Shown here: piece after piece, positions 52,210-60,863 of the stretch | How positions within the stretch are numbered: position 1 is the stretch's first letter | Layout: each line of letters opens with the position of its first letter | Assembly: GCA_963739985.1 (NCBI GenBank) | Contig: CAVUCE010000022.1 | Coordinates: forward strand, 310,001 to 374,000 | Source: CAVUCE01 sp963739985 | GTDB lineage: Bacteria > Bacteroidota > Ignavibacteria > Ignavibacteriales > Ignavibacteriaceae | Length of the DNA stretch: 64,000 bases | Direction of reading: 5' to 3' | Notes under the pieces: generated by a model | The model's input: the letters and a program-made list of their open reading frames with translations, nothing else | Told to the model about the DNA's origin: nothing | Databases searched by the model: none | Program-made: the position numbers and the translations under genes

Positions 52210-54033
52210 ATGGCTTTACTAAAACACTTTAATACTATTCCTGAATTGTACTTATTCTTAACTGAAGAGTATGTAAAAACCGTAAAGCACGATCTCCTAA
52301 AAAGAAAAGTAAACGGAAAATTTGAAGGTATCTCATATTTACAGTTTAAAGAAGATACAGAAAATTTTGCTAATGGATTAAATTCGTTAGGTGTAAAAAG
52401 AGGAGACAAAATTGCAATAATTTCGGAAAACCGTCCTGAATGGGTAATCTCTGACATGGCAATTTTAGGACTCGGTGCGATTGATGTTCCTCTATATCCT
52501 TCTCTTACTGCTGATTCTGTTGAGTTCATTCTTAATAATTCTGAATCCAAAATAATTATTGTTTCTAATAAATTTCAGTTGAATAAAATTCTAAAGATAA
52601 AAGATAGATGTAAACACCTGCAACATATTATAGTTTATAATGAAATAGATGCTGATGAAACAAAAGACTTTATTTATAAATTTTCTAATCTACAGATTGA
52701 AGGTAAAAAGCAAAAAGAATCAAACCCAATTTTTTTTAGAGACCAAATTAAATTATGTAAAAGCGATGATCTCTGCACAATAATTTATACTTCAGGAACC
52801 ACGGGCGAACCTAAAGGTGTAATGTTAACTCATCGCAACATCATTTCTAATGTAAACTCTGCACTCGAAGCATTCCCGATATCCGAGACCGATATATTTT
52901 TATCATTCCTTCCGCTTTGTCATATTTTTGAAAGAATGGCAGGATATTATACTGCATTTTCTTCAGGGGGAATGATTTGTTACGCTGAAGGAATTGAAAC
53001 CGTAGCACAAAATATGTTAGAGGTAAAACCTACAATTATAACTACGGTTCCGAGATTGTTCGAAAGAATGTATTCGAAAATTATCAGGAATGTAGACAAC
53101 CAATCCCCAATGAAACAGAAAATATTTTATTGGGCTTTAGAAACAGGTAAAGCTTATCACGTTTCTAAAAAGAAGGGAAACGTACCAATTTCTCTTTCAT
53201 TAAAACATAAACTTGCAAACGATTTGGTTTTCACAAAACTTAGAGAAAGAACCGGCGGAGCGTTAAGGTTTTATATTTCCGGCGGAGCTCCTTTACCAAG
53301 AGATTTAGGTTTATTTTTTGAAGCAATTGGCCTGCAAATTTTAGAAGGTTACGGTTTAACCGAGTGTTCTCCAGTAATTGCTGTTAACAAGCCAGATGAT
53401 TATAAATTTGGGACAGTCGGAAAACCGTTTAGCAGTGTAGAAGTAAAAATTGCCAGCGACGGTGAAATTTTAGCCAGAGGCCCGAACATCATGAAAGGTT
53501 ATTTCAAAAATAAAAAAGAAACGGATGAAACTATAAAAAACGGATGGCTTCATACAGGAGATATTGGTGTTTTTGATGCCGAAGGTTTTTTGATTATTAC
53601 AGATAGAAAAAAACATTTGTTCAAAACTTCAGGCGGAAAATATATAGCTCCCACTCCAATTGAGAACTTATTCCTGGCTAGTAAATATATCGATCAGTTT
53701 GTGCTTATTGGTGATAGAAGAATGTTTTTAAGTGCGCTAATTGTCCCCGATTTTGAATCGATACAAGAATATGCCGATTCTCATAATATTTCTTATAAAT
53801 CAAAAACAGAGCTAGTAGAAAACAAAGAGATTTACGATATAGTTGAAAAGGAAATGACCAAGATTCAAAAGAAATTGGCAAATTACGAACGCGTTAGAAA
53901 ATTCGTACTTTTAGATCATTCATTTAGCTTAGAATCCGGAGAAATTACACCGAGTATGAAAATCCGAAGAAAAATTATTGAAGAAAGATATGGCAATTTG
54001 ATTGACGAAATGTATCAAGGAATGGAAAAGTAA
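52210..54033 (+). CDS. fadD: Long-chain acyl-CoA synthetase (AMP-forming)
   Basis: A 607-residue ANL-superfamily enzyme of the FAA1/FadD15 branch. The AMP-binding motif is IIYTSGTTGEPKGVMLTHRN (about 195-215), followed by LPLCHIFERM, the adenine region ISGGAPLPRDL, EGYGLTECSPV, HTGDIGVFDAEGFLIITDRKKHLFKTSGGKYIAP, and a C-terminal KxxxYE-like ITPSMKIRRKII. It activates fatty acids for use or membrane repair. AAGGAG is six bases before the ATG. No other fatty-acid gene is adjacent. Confidence 0.94.
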   Translation: MALLKHFNTIPELYLFLTEEYVKTVKHDLLKRKVNGKFEGISYLQFKEDTENFANGLNSLGVKRGDKIAIISENRPEWVISDMAILGLGAIDVPLYPSLTADSVEFILNNSESKIIIVSNKFQLNKILKIKDRCKHLQHIIVYNEIDADETKDFIYKFSNLQIEGKKQKESNPIFFRDQIKLCKSDDLCTIIYTSGTTGEPKGVMLTHRNIISNVNSALEAFPISETDIFLSFLPLCHIFERMAGYYTAFSSGGMICYAEGIETVAQNMLEVKPTIITTVPRLFERMYSKIIRNVDNQSPMKQKIFYWALETGKAYHVSKKKGNVPISLSLKHKLANDLVFTKLRERTGGALRFYISGGAPLPRDLGLFFEAIGLQILEGYGLTECSPVIAVNKPDDYKFGTVGKPFSSVEVKIASDGEILARGPNIMKGYFKNKKETDETIKNGWLHTGDIGVFDAEGFLIITDRKKHLFKTSGGKYIAPTPIENLFLASKYIDQFVLIGDRRMFLSALIVPDFESIQEYADSHNISYKSKTELVENKEIYDIVEKEMTKIQKKLANYERVRKFVLLDHSFSLESGEITPSMKIRRKIIEERYGNLIDEMYQGMEK

Positions 54034-54073
54034 AAAGTTTAAATTCAATCAGTAAAATCCAAAATTAATAGAT

Positions 54074-54090
54074 CGCCCGGAAATCCCGGG
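54074..54090. terminator. GC-rich hairpin after fadD
   Basis: GCCCGG / CCGGGC with a five-base loop, 41 bases after the fadD stop and before the convergent inositol monophosphatase. It has no T-run, so its termination role is uncertain. Confidence 0.45.
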
Positions 54091-54278
54091 CAATCAACAT
54101 CTCGCGGAAAGACATGCTTGCAAAGGAATAAATTACTGGAAAAGTCCTTTTCATATTCTCCACATAAAATTTAGAATCGATTTGTGCATTTAATACATTT
54201 GATGGTTTGCTTAAACTCGGTTAAACTTGCGTATATTATAAATATTACACTGAATAAGTTATGTGTTAATAATTTATT

Positions 54279-55049
54279 TTAGTTACTCTGTAAAACTTCA
54301 ATCATTTTTGCGTGAATATTACCGTTTGTTGCTAGAATTTGTTTAGCTGATCTAGCATTCGTTTTACTTCCTTTGAAATCCGTGACTAGCCCGCCGGCTT
54401 CTTCAACAATTAAAATTCCCGCGCACATATCCCAAGGATGCAATGAAACTTCCCAAAATCCATCGAAGACACTGCTGGCAACGTAACAAAAATCTATTGC
54501 TGCTGAACCTAACCTTCTCACGGCTCTTGCTGTTTTAAGAAACGCTGCAAATTTCTCGAATGCGCTGTTAGGATTTTCAGCAACGTTATATGGAAAACCA
54601 GTAACCAAAACGCTGTGTGCTAAATTATCATTATCATTTACTTTTATTTGCTCGCCGTTTGCAAAAGCGCCTTTTCCTTTTTCTGCGGAGAAAACAATAT
54701 CGCGCATAACATCGTAAACAACTCCGGCAACCGTTTCCCCGTTTTTCTGAACTCCGATTGAAACAGAAAATATCGGCAATCCGTGTGCAAAATTTGTAGT
54801 TCCGTCAAGCGGATCAATAATCCAAACATATTCCGCTTCTAAATTCGATTCGCTTCCCTCTTCTGCTAAAATTCCGTGTGAAGGAAATTTTTCCTTAATA
54901 AAGTCTGTAATTAATTTTTCTGAAGCCTTATCAATTTCGGTAACTAAATTTGACTCATTCGTTTTATACTCAACTTTAAAGTTTGTATTAAAACCTTTTC
55001 TTACTAATTCACCGGCTTGTTTTGCTATGTCAACAATATCATTAATCAT
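54279..55049 (-). CDS. suhB: Inositol monophosphatase family protein (SuhB-like)
   Basis: A 256-residue magnesium-dependent phosphatase. Motifs are GILAEEGSESN, the metal site WIIDPLDGTTNFAHGLP, and WDMCAGILIVEEAGG. SuhB hydrolyses inositol-1-phosphate and, in E. coli, also aids transcription antitermination of rRNA; either role may apply. It is divergent from lon and convergent with fadD. Length is typical. Confidence 0.93.
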   Translation of the reverse strand: MINDIVDIAKQAGELVRKGFNTNFKVEYKTNESNLVTEIDKASEKLITDFIKEKFPSHGILAEEGSESNLEAEYVWIIDPLDGTTNFAHGLPIFSVSIGVQKNGETVAGVVYDVMRDIVFSAEKGKGAFANGEQIKVNDNDNLAHSVLVTGFPYNVAENPNSAFEKFAAFLKTARAVRRLGSAAIDFCYVASSVFDGFWEVSLHPWDMCAGILIVEEAGGLVTDFKGSKTNARSAKQILATNGNIHAKMIEVLQSN

Positions 55050-55196
55050 AATTCTCCTAAGTCTTATAAGTTAAATAATAGAATATAAAAATAGTTTATT
55101 TGGAAGTGAGCATCAAACATAGTGAAGGTTTGTTTCCTTGATAGCAGGAATGAATTTTGGTATATTTCATTTTTAAATTAAGAGATGAAATAACTT

Positions 55197-55202
55197 AAGG
55201 AG
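55197..55202 (+). promoter_or_regulatory. Ribosome binding site AAGGAG fixing the TTG start of lon
   Basis: AAGGAG is followed by seven bases and TTG at 55210. There is no in-frame ATG until well inside the conserved N-terminal domain. Confidence 0.8.
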
Positions 55203-55209
55203 TTCGCAT

Positions 55210-57675
55210 TTGGAGCATTACGAAGAAATAGAGATTAGGTCTGGAAACGAAAATTCAATTGTTGAAAATTTGCCGGAAATCCTACCGATCTTACCATTAA
55301 GAGATATAGTTATTTTCCCATATATGATTTTTCCGGTTTTAGTTGGCCGGGAGCAATCAATTAGAGCAGCAAATTTTGCTTTGGATAAGACAAAATATAT
55401 CTTTTTGGCGACTCAAAAAAAATCGAATATTGAAGATCCTAAAGAAGAAGACATTTATAGAGAAGGAACTATTGCTAAAATAGTTCAGATCTTGAAGTTA
55501 CCAAATGGATTGATGAAAATTTTGGTTGATGGACTTTTACAGGGTAGAATTGTTGACTTCATTGAAAATGAGAGTTTTTTTGAAGGTAAAATCGAAGTAA
55601 TTATACCTGATACCCAGAATGACCATGAAATGAACGCTTTGGTTCGACAAATGTCACAGTTGTTCAAAGATTATGTAAAAATAAGTAGAAATATCCCCAA
55701 TGAAGCAGTTACTTCTTTTGACAATATTGAAGAACCGGATAGAAAATTATTTTACGTGGCTGCAAACATAAATCAGATGATTGATGTAAAACAAGGGATT
55801 CTGGAAAAAATTACTATTAAAGAGCAATATTATGAAGTAATTAAAATCCTAAATTCTGAAATAGACATCTTAAGAATTGAGAAAGAGATTGATAATAAAG
55901 TCCAAGAAAATATTGCAAAAACTCAGCGTAAATTTATCATCCAGGAACAAATAAAAATTCTTCAAGATGAATTAGGCGAAGAAGAAGACGGCTCACCGGA
56001 ATTTGCTAAAATTAGGAATCAAATTAAAAAAGCGAAAATGCCGAAAGAGGCAAGGGAAAAAGCTCTTGAAGAATTAAACAAACTTCGTAAAACTCCCCAA
56101 ATGTCTCCGGAATCAACAGTTTTAAGAAATTATTTAGAATGGCTTGCCGAAGTTCCGTGGTCAAAAAAAACCAAAGATAATTTGAAAATAAATCATGTAA
56201 AAAAGATACTTGATGAAGATCATTTCGGTTTAGAAAAACCAAAAGAAAGAATTATCGAACAAATTGCTGTTCTAAATTTGGTCAAGCAGATGAGAGGACA
56301 AATATTATGTTTTGTGGGACCTCCGGGAGTTGGTAAAACTTCACTAGGAAGATCAATAGCAAGAGCTTTAGGCAGAAAATTTGTGCGAATTAGTTTGGGC
56401 GGAGTTAGAGATGAAGCAGAAATAAGAGGTCACCGAAGAACTTATATTGGTTCAATGCCCGGAAAGATTGTTCAATCTATGAAAAAAGCAGGAACTACAA
56501 ATCCAGTTATGCTTTTAGATGAAATAGATAAAATGAGTATGGATTTCAGGGGCGATCCTTCCTCTGCAATGCTTGAGGTTTTAGACCCGGAACAAAATCA
56601 TACTTTTAATGATCATTATTTGGAAGTTGACTACGATCTTTCTCAAGTAATGTTTATTACAACTGCCAATATTCGTTACAATATTCCTCTTCCACTTCAG
56701 GATAGAATGGAAATTATCGAACTACCGGGATATTTAGAATATGATAAATTGGAAATAGCAAAACGACATATAGTTCCAAAACAATTAGAAGCTCATGGAT
56801 TGAAAAACAAACATGTGTCTATTGATGATGATGCAATTAGAAAAATTATTAGAGAATATACACGAGAAGCCGGAGTCAGAAATCTTGAAAGAGAACTTGC
56901 TTCTGTTTGTAGAAAAGTGGCTCATGAAATAGTTTTAAAGGAATCTTCAAATGGTAAAAAAGGCTCTCGTATTAAGCATATTGTTGACGAGGACAAAGTT
57001 GAAGAATACTTAAAGATTCCTCGTTACAGACAACACAAGCACGATAAAGCAAATCAAGTTGGAAGTGTAACCGGTTTAGCCTGGACAAGTGTCGGCGGCG
57101 AGCTCTTAACTGTTGATGTTACTATTATGAACGGTTCTGAAAGATTAACACTAACCGGACAACTTGGTAATGTAATGAAAGAATCAGCACAAGCATCGCT
57201 CAGTTATATAAGATCTAATGCAAAAAGATTAGGTGTCGATTCTAATTTTTATAAAGGTAAAGAGATTCACATCCATTTACCTGAAGGCGCAATTCCTAAA
57301 GATGGTCCTTCAGCCGGAATTACAATGACTATGGCGCTTCTATCTGCTGTTAGCGGAAAACCGGCTTCTAATAATATTGCAATGACCGGAGAAATTACTT
57401 TACGCGGAAATGTTTTACCAATCGGTGGTTTAAACGAAAAATTATTAGCGGCAAAACGTAATGGACTAAAAACTGTTTTAATTCCAAAAGACAACGAAAT
57501 TGATCTTAAGGAAATACAAGATGCAGTTAAAGAAGATTTAGAAATTATTCCAATTGAATTTGTAGAAGAAGCCATTCCTTATGTTTTCCCGGGAGGTAAG
57601 CCTAAGGCAAAAAGTGCAAACAAAAAAGTAACTCCAGCAAAAAAGACTAGAACGACAAGAAAGAAATCTAAATAG
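55210..57675 (+). CDS. lon: ATP-dependent protease Lon
   Basis: An 821-residue LonA. The N-terminal substrate domain begins LPILPLRDIVIFPYMIFPVLVGR. The AAA+ module carries Walker A GPPGVGKTSLGRS, Walker B LLDEIDKM and the sensor TTANIRYNIPLPLQDRMEIIEL. The protease domain has the catalytic Ser in PKDGPSAGITM and Lys in GGLNEKLLAAKRNG. A Lys-rich C-terminal tail (PKAKSANKKVTPAKKTRTTR) of about 25 residues is longer than in E. coli. Lon degrades damaged and regulatory proteins. The TTG start is set by AAGGAG. The next gene starts directly after its stop. Confidence 0.97.
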   Translation: MEHYEEIEIRSGNENSIVENLPEILPILPLRDIVIFPYMIFPVLVGREQSIRAANFALDKTKYIFLATQKKSNIEDPKEEDIYREGTIAKIVQILKLPNGLMKILVDGLLQGRIVDFIENESFFEGKIEVIIPDTQNDHEMNALVRQMSQLFKDYVKISRNIPNEAVTSFDNIEEPDRKLFYVAANINQMIDVKQGILEKITIKEQYYEVIKILNSEIDILRIEKEIDNKVQENIAKTQRKFIIQEQIKILQDELGEEEDGSPEFAKIRNQIKKAKMPKEAREKALEELNKLRKTPQMSPESTVLRNYLEWLAEVPWSKKTKDNLKINHVKKILDEDHFGLEKPKERIIEQIAVLNLVKQMRGQILCFVGPPGVGKTSLGRSIARALGRKFVRISLGGVRDEAEIRGHRRTYIGSMPGKIVQSMKKAGTTNPVMLLDEIDKMSMDFRGDPSSAMLEVLDPEQNHTFNDHYLEVDYDLSQVMFITTANIRYNIPLPLQDRMEIIELPGYLEYDKLEIAKRHIVPKQLEAHGLKNKHVSIDDDAIRKIIREYTREAGVRNLERELASVCRKVAHEIVLKESSNGKKGSRIKHIVDEDKVEEYLKIPRYRQHKHDKANQVGSVTGLAWTSVGGELLTVDVTIMNGSERLTLTGQLGNVMKESAQASLSYIRSNAKRLGVDSNFYKGKEIHIHLPEGAIPKDGPSAGITMTMALLSAVSGKPASNNIAMTGEITLRGNVLPIGGLNEKLLAAKRNGLKTVLIPKDNEIDLKEIQDAVKEDLEIIPIEFVEEAIPYVFPGGKPKAKSANKKVTPAKKTRTTRKKSK

Positions 57676-58170
57676 TTGGCTGAAAATTTAGTTATAAATG
57701 AAAAAGCTTCATTAGAAGAGCAATATGATCTGGTTCTTAAACAAATCAAATCACTATTGTTAAAAAAGGATAATGTACTATCTAATCTTTCTAATCTTAC
57801 TGCTGCCTTAAAGCAAAGTTTTAGCAAAATCAGTTGGGTTGGATTTTACATTGCTAGCGGAAATAATTTATATCTAGGTCCTTTTCAGGGAAAAATTGCG
57901 TGTACAAATATTGAAATTGGTAAAGGTGTTTGCGGAACCGCAGCTGCTAAACAGGAAACGATTGTTGTGCCTGATGTTGATAAATTTCCTGGACATATTG
58001 CTTGTGATGCAGATTCAAAATCTGAAATTGTTATTCCGATTTTAGTAAAAGATAAATTATACGGAGTTCTAGATTTAGACAGCACTTTTTATAATTCATT
58101 TAACGACGTTGATAAAAAGTATCTTGAAGAATTAGTAAATTTTCTATCTGAAGAAATTCTTCAAAATTAA
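57676..58170 (+). CDS. msrC: Free methionine-(R)-sulfoxide reductase (GAF-type)
   Basis: A 164-residue GAF-fold enzyme of the YebR/fRMsr type. It has SWVGFYIASGNNLYLGPFQGKIACTNIEIGKGVCGTAA and GHIACDADSKSEIVIPI, which give the three conserved Cys used in reduction of free methionine-R-sulfoxide. The gene begins with TTG right after the lon stop codon, so the two are likely co-transcribed, joining protein turnover to oxidative repair. Length is as usual for the family. Confidence 0.93.
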   Translation: MAENLVINEKASLEEQYDLVLKQIKSLLLKKDNVLSNLSNLTAALKQSFSKISWVGFYIASGNNLYLGPFQGKIACTNIEIGKGVCGTAAAKQETIVVPDVDKFPGHIACDADSKSEIVIPILVKDKLYGVLDLDSTFYNSFNDVDKKYLEELVNFLSEEILQN

Positions 58171-58182
58171 AAAGGAAGATTA

Positions 58183-59901
58183 ATGGCATTTGTTGTTACT
58201 GCCAGAAAATGGCGACCACAAAGATTTGATGAAGTAGTCGGACAAGAGCATATTACCGCTACTTTAAAAAATGCTATCAAAAATAATCGAATAGCTCACG
58301 CTTATCTTTTTACCGGACCGCGAGGTGTTGGTAAAACAACAACAGCCAGAATTTTAGCAAAATCACTAAACTGCTTAAACCCGGTTGATAATGAGCCTTG
58401 TAATGAATGCGAAATGTGCCGCTCAATCCAATCAACACAATCTTTGGATATAATTGAAATTGACGGCGCTTCGAATCGTGGGATAGATGAAATCAGAACT
58501 TTGCGAGAGTCTGTAAAATACGCGCCTACAAAAGGCAAATATAAGATTTATATAATCGATGAAGTTCACATGTTAACAAAGGAATCATTTAATGCATTCC
58601 TAAAAACTTTAGAAGAACCACCTGCACATACAATCTTCATTTTCGCAACCACTGATGTTCATAAAGTTCCTCTAACAATTATCTCGCGCTGTCAACGTTT
58701 TGATTTTAGAAGAATTCAACTTGATACAATAAAATCGCTTTTAACCAAAATTGCTGATTCCGAAAAAATTGAAATTGATGATAAAACTCTTACAATTATT
58801 GCTAAAAAAGCAGACGGAGCCTTAAGAGACGCTGAGAGTTTCTTTGATCAAGTAGTTTCATTCTGCGGCAACAAGATTGATTTTAATACTGTTTCTAAAA
58901 TGTTAAATCTAGTTGATGATGACATTTATTTTGATCTTTCCGATGCTGTAATAGATAAAAATTACAAAATGGTTTTTGAGGTTACGGACACTATTTACAA
59001 AAACGGTTGGAATTTTATTGATTTTATGGATGGACTAACCGAACATTTTAGAAATATTATGACAGTTGTTTTAACCGGTCGCGCTGATCTTGTTGAAGCT
59101 GCCGATATTTATAAAGAGAAATATGTTCAATACTCCGGAAAATTTTCTGAAGGTGATATACTCAGACTTTTAAATTTCTTGACTAAGACTCAGCAAGAAC
59201 TGCGTTTTGCACAAAACCAAAAATTGAAGTTAGAAATAGCGCTTAGTCATTTAATCGGTTTAGAGAGATCAGCTACAATATCAGATCTTTTATCCAAAAT
59301 TGAAAATTCTGATTTTTCGAATAACGAGCCTGGCAATAAGCCTAACACAAAGAGTTATAACAAAAATCCGGTTGAACAGAGAAAGATAAACGAAAGTCCA
59401 AAGACTAATTATACTTCTCCTTCTAAGCGAAGTTTGAATAATAATATTGAAAGTACTGCAAGAAATACAAAAGTTACAAATCCCCAAACTGCAGCGCAAG
59501 ATATTTCATTTAGCTTTAATTCAATAATTCAAAAATGGGAAGGTTTTGTTGATGCCGTAAGTTCTGAAAAAGGCTTAATTTTAGGACCTATTATGAAAAA
59601 TGCAAAGCCTTTAGGTTTAGACGGAAACAAACTTAAATTAGAATGCGATATTGAATACGGTGAAAAAGAGCTTGTTTTACAAGAAGAGTATTTAGGTAAA
59701 AAAACTCATGAATTTTTCGGAAAAAAACTAGCTTTCCATATTCAGAATGAAAATCAATTTGAAAAAAGGACTGAAATTTCTTCCCCGGATATTGAAATTC
59801 AACAAAAAAAATCAGAAAAAAAAGTAGTCGCTCCGGCTGATAATAATGATCCATATGTTAAAGTTATATTAAATGAATTAGGCGGAGAAGAAATTCTTTA
59901 A
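58183..59901 (+). CDS. dnaX: DNA polymerase III subunit gamma/tau
   Basis: A 572-residue clamp-loader subunit. The AAA+ domain has Walker A TGPRGVGKTTTARILAKSLNC, the zinc-binding CLNPVDNEPCNECEMC, YKIYIIDEVHMLTKESFNAFLKTLEEPP and the sensor ATTDVHKVPLTIISRCQRFDFRR. The middle helical domain reaches about residue 370, then a Ser/Lys-rich linker and a C-terminal tau-like domain. No in-frame slippery heptamer with hairpin was found before the C-terminal domain. It lies 12 bases after the methionine sulfoxide reductase. Confidence 0.96.
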   Translation: MAFVVTARKWRPQRFDEVVGQEHITATLKNAIKNNRIAHAYLFTGPRGVGKTTTARILAKSLNCLNPVDNEPCNECEMCRSIQSTQSLDIIEIDGASNRGIDEIRTLRESVKYAPTKGKYKIYIIDEVHMLTKESFNAFLKTLEEPPAHTIFIFATTDVHKVPLTIISRCQRFDFRRIQLDTIKSLLTKIADSEKIEIDDKTLTIIAKKADGALRDAESFFDQVVSFCGNKIDFNTVSKMLNLVDDDIYFDLSDAVIDKNYKMVFEVTDTIYKNGWNFIDFMDGLTEHFRNIMTVVLTGRADLVEAADIYKEKYVQYSGKFSEGDILRLLNFLTKTQQELRFAQNQKLKLEIALSHLIGLERSATISDLLSKIENSDFSNNEPGNKPNTKSYNKNPVEQRKINESPKTNYTSPSKRSLNNNIESTARNTKVTNPQTAAQDISFSFNSIIQKWEGFVDAVSSEKGLILGPIMKNAKPLGLDGNKLKLECDIEYGEKELVLQEEYLGKKTHEFFGKKLAFHIQNENQFEKRTEISSPDIEIQQKKSEKKVVAPADNNDPYVKVILNELGGEEIL

Positions 59902-60010
59902 TTTTTTGTTGTTTTTGCCATTTTTGCGGATTCTTGGTTACTGATAATCTCCTCTTAAATCAATGAAATTCCTTTGATAATTTAATTAATAATGCATATT
60001 TTTGTAGACT

Positions 60011-60709
60011 ATGTCCAAAAGATTAATTGTTGCAATCGACGGCCCGGCAGGTTCCGGCAAAAGTACTTCCGCTAAGCTTGTCGCCCAAAGATTGGGTTAT
60101 TTATATATTGACACCGGGGCAATGTATAGGGCAATAACTTATTGGGCGATGAAAACCGATATTATTAATGATGAAGAAGCGGTTGTTAAATTAGCAAGAA
60201 ACGCAGAAATCGATCTTAAATTTATTGATGGATCTACGCACGTATCTATTAACGGTACAGACGTTTCGGAAGAAATAAGAACTAGAGAAGTAAATAAACT
60301 CGTCAGCGGTATAAGTAAAATTGTTGATGTAAGAAAAGCTCTTGTAAAGAAGCAACGACATCTGAGTGAAAAGAATATTGGTGTTGTAATGGAAGGCAGA
60401 GATATTGGCACAGTTGTCTTCCCGCATGCAGATGTAAAAGTTTTTCTTACGGCAACAATTACTCAAAGAGCTAAAAGACGAAGAAAAGAATACGAAGAAA
60501 AAGGTACTACGGTTTCTTTGGATGAAATTAAAAATAATTTACTTCAGCGCGATAAAGTTGATTCTACCAGAGAAGTAAGTCCTTTAACAAAAGCACCGGA
60601 CGCTATAGAAGTTGATACTTCTAAAGTCTCTATTGATGAGCAAGTACATATTATTCTGAATCACGTTCGTGAAGTTGCAAATAAAAAAGGAATTGAAGTT
60701 CCATTATAA
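60011..60709 (+). CDS. cmk: Cytidylate kinase
   Basis: A 232-residue nucleoside monophosphate kinase. It shows the P-loop AIDGPAGSGKSTSAKLVAQ, YIDTGAMYRAITYWA, GRDIGTVVFPHADVKVFLTA and QRDKVDSTREVSPLTKAPDAIEVDTS. It phosphorylates CMP and dCMP. cmk next to rpsA is a very widely kept gene order. Length is typical. Confidence 0.97.
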   Translation: MSKRLIVAIDGPAGSGKSTSAKLVAQRLGYLYIDTGAMYRAITYWAMKTDIINDEEAVVKLARNAEIDLKFIDGSTHVSINGTDVSEEIRTREVNKLVSGISKIVDVRKALVKKQRHLSEKNIGVVMEGRDIGTVVFPHADVKVFLTATITQRAKRRRKEYEEKGTTVSLDEIKNNLLQRDKVDSTREVSPLTKAPDAIEVDTSKVSIDEQVHIILNHVREVANKKGIEVPL

Positions 60710-60727
60710 TTTTTATGGGATTAATAA

Positions 60728-60743
60728 GTTAAGAGTTCTTAAC
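60728..60743. repeat. Inverted repeat GTTAAGA-GT-TCTTAAC in the cmk-rpsA gap
   Basis: Seven-base perfect arms 18 bases after the cmk stop, before a short T-rich stretch. It may end the cmk transcript or belong to the rpsA leader. Confidence 0.4.
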
Positions 60744-60757
60744 AATAGTTTTAGTAA

Positions 60758-60820
60758 AAGCCATCGCTAAATAACTAATGTCAAATAAAACTTTCTGCAT
60801 TATTGTACTTTTGATGGCTT
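60758..60820 (+). promoter_or_regulatory. Possible rpsA leader stem (AAGCCATC / GATGGCTT)
   Basis: Eight-base arms at 60758-60765 and 60813-60820 enclose 47 bases, ending 43 bases before the rpsA start. S1 synthesis is autoregulated through its leader in E. coli; a like role here is inference. Confidence 0.3.
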
Positions 60821-60853
60821 AGACGATAATAGCAGAAAAAAAATATTTTTTTT

Positions 60854-60859
60854 AGGAGG
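60854..60859 (+). promoter_or_regulatory. Full Shine-Dalgarno AGGAGG of rpsA
   Basis: A perfect AGGAGG four bases before the ATG at 60864. It is the strongest ribosome site seen in the window. Confidence 0.85.
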
Positions 60860-60863
60860 CTCA

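Noticed and set aside
59804..59823. Two runs of eight A near the end of dnaX, as a possible frameshift site making the short gamma form
   Set aside because: They lie at about residue 541-547 of 572, after the C-terminal domain, and the in-frame codons (GAA AAA AAA GTA) do not give the A AAA AAG heptamer. A shift there would trim only a few residues.
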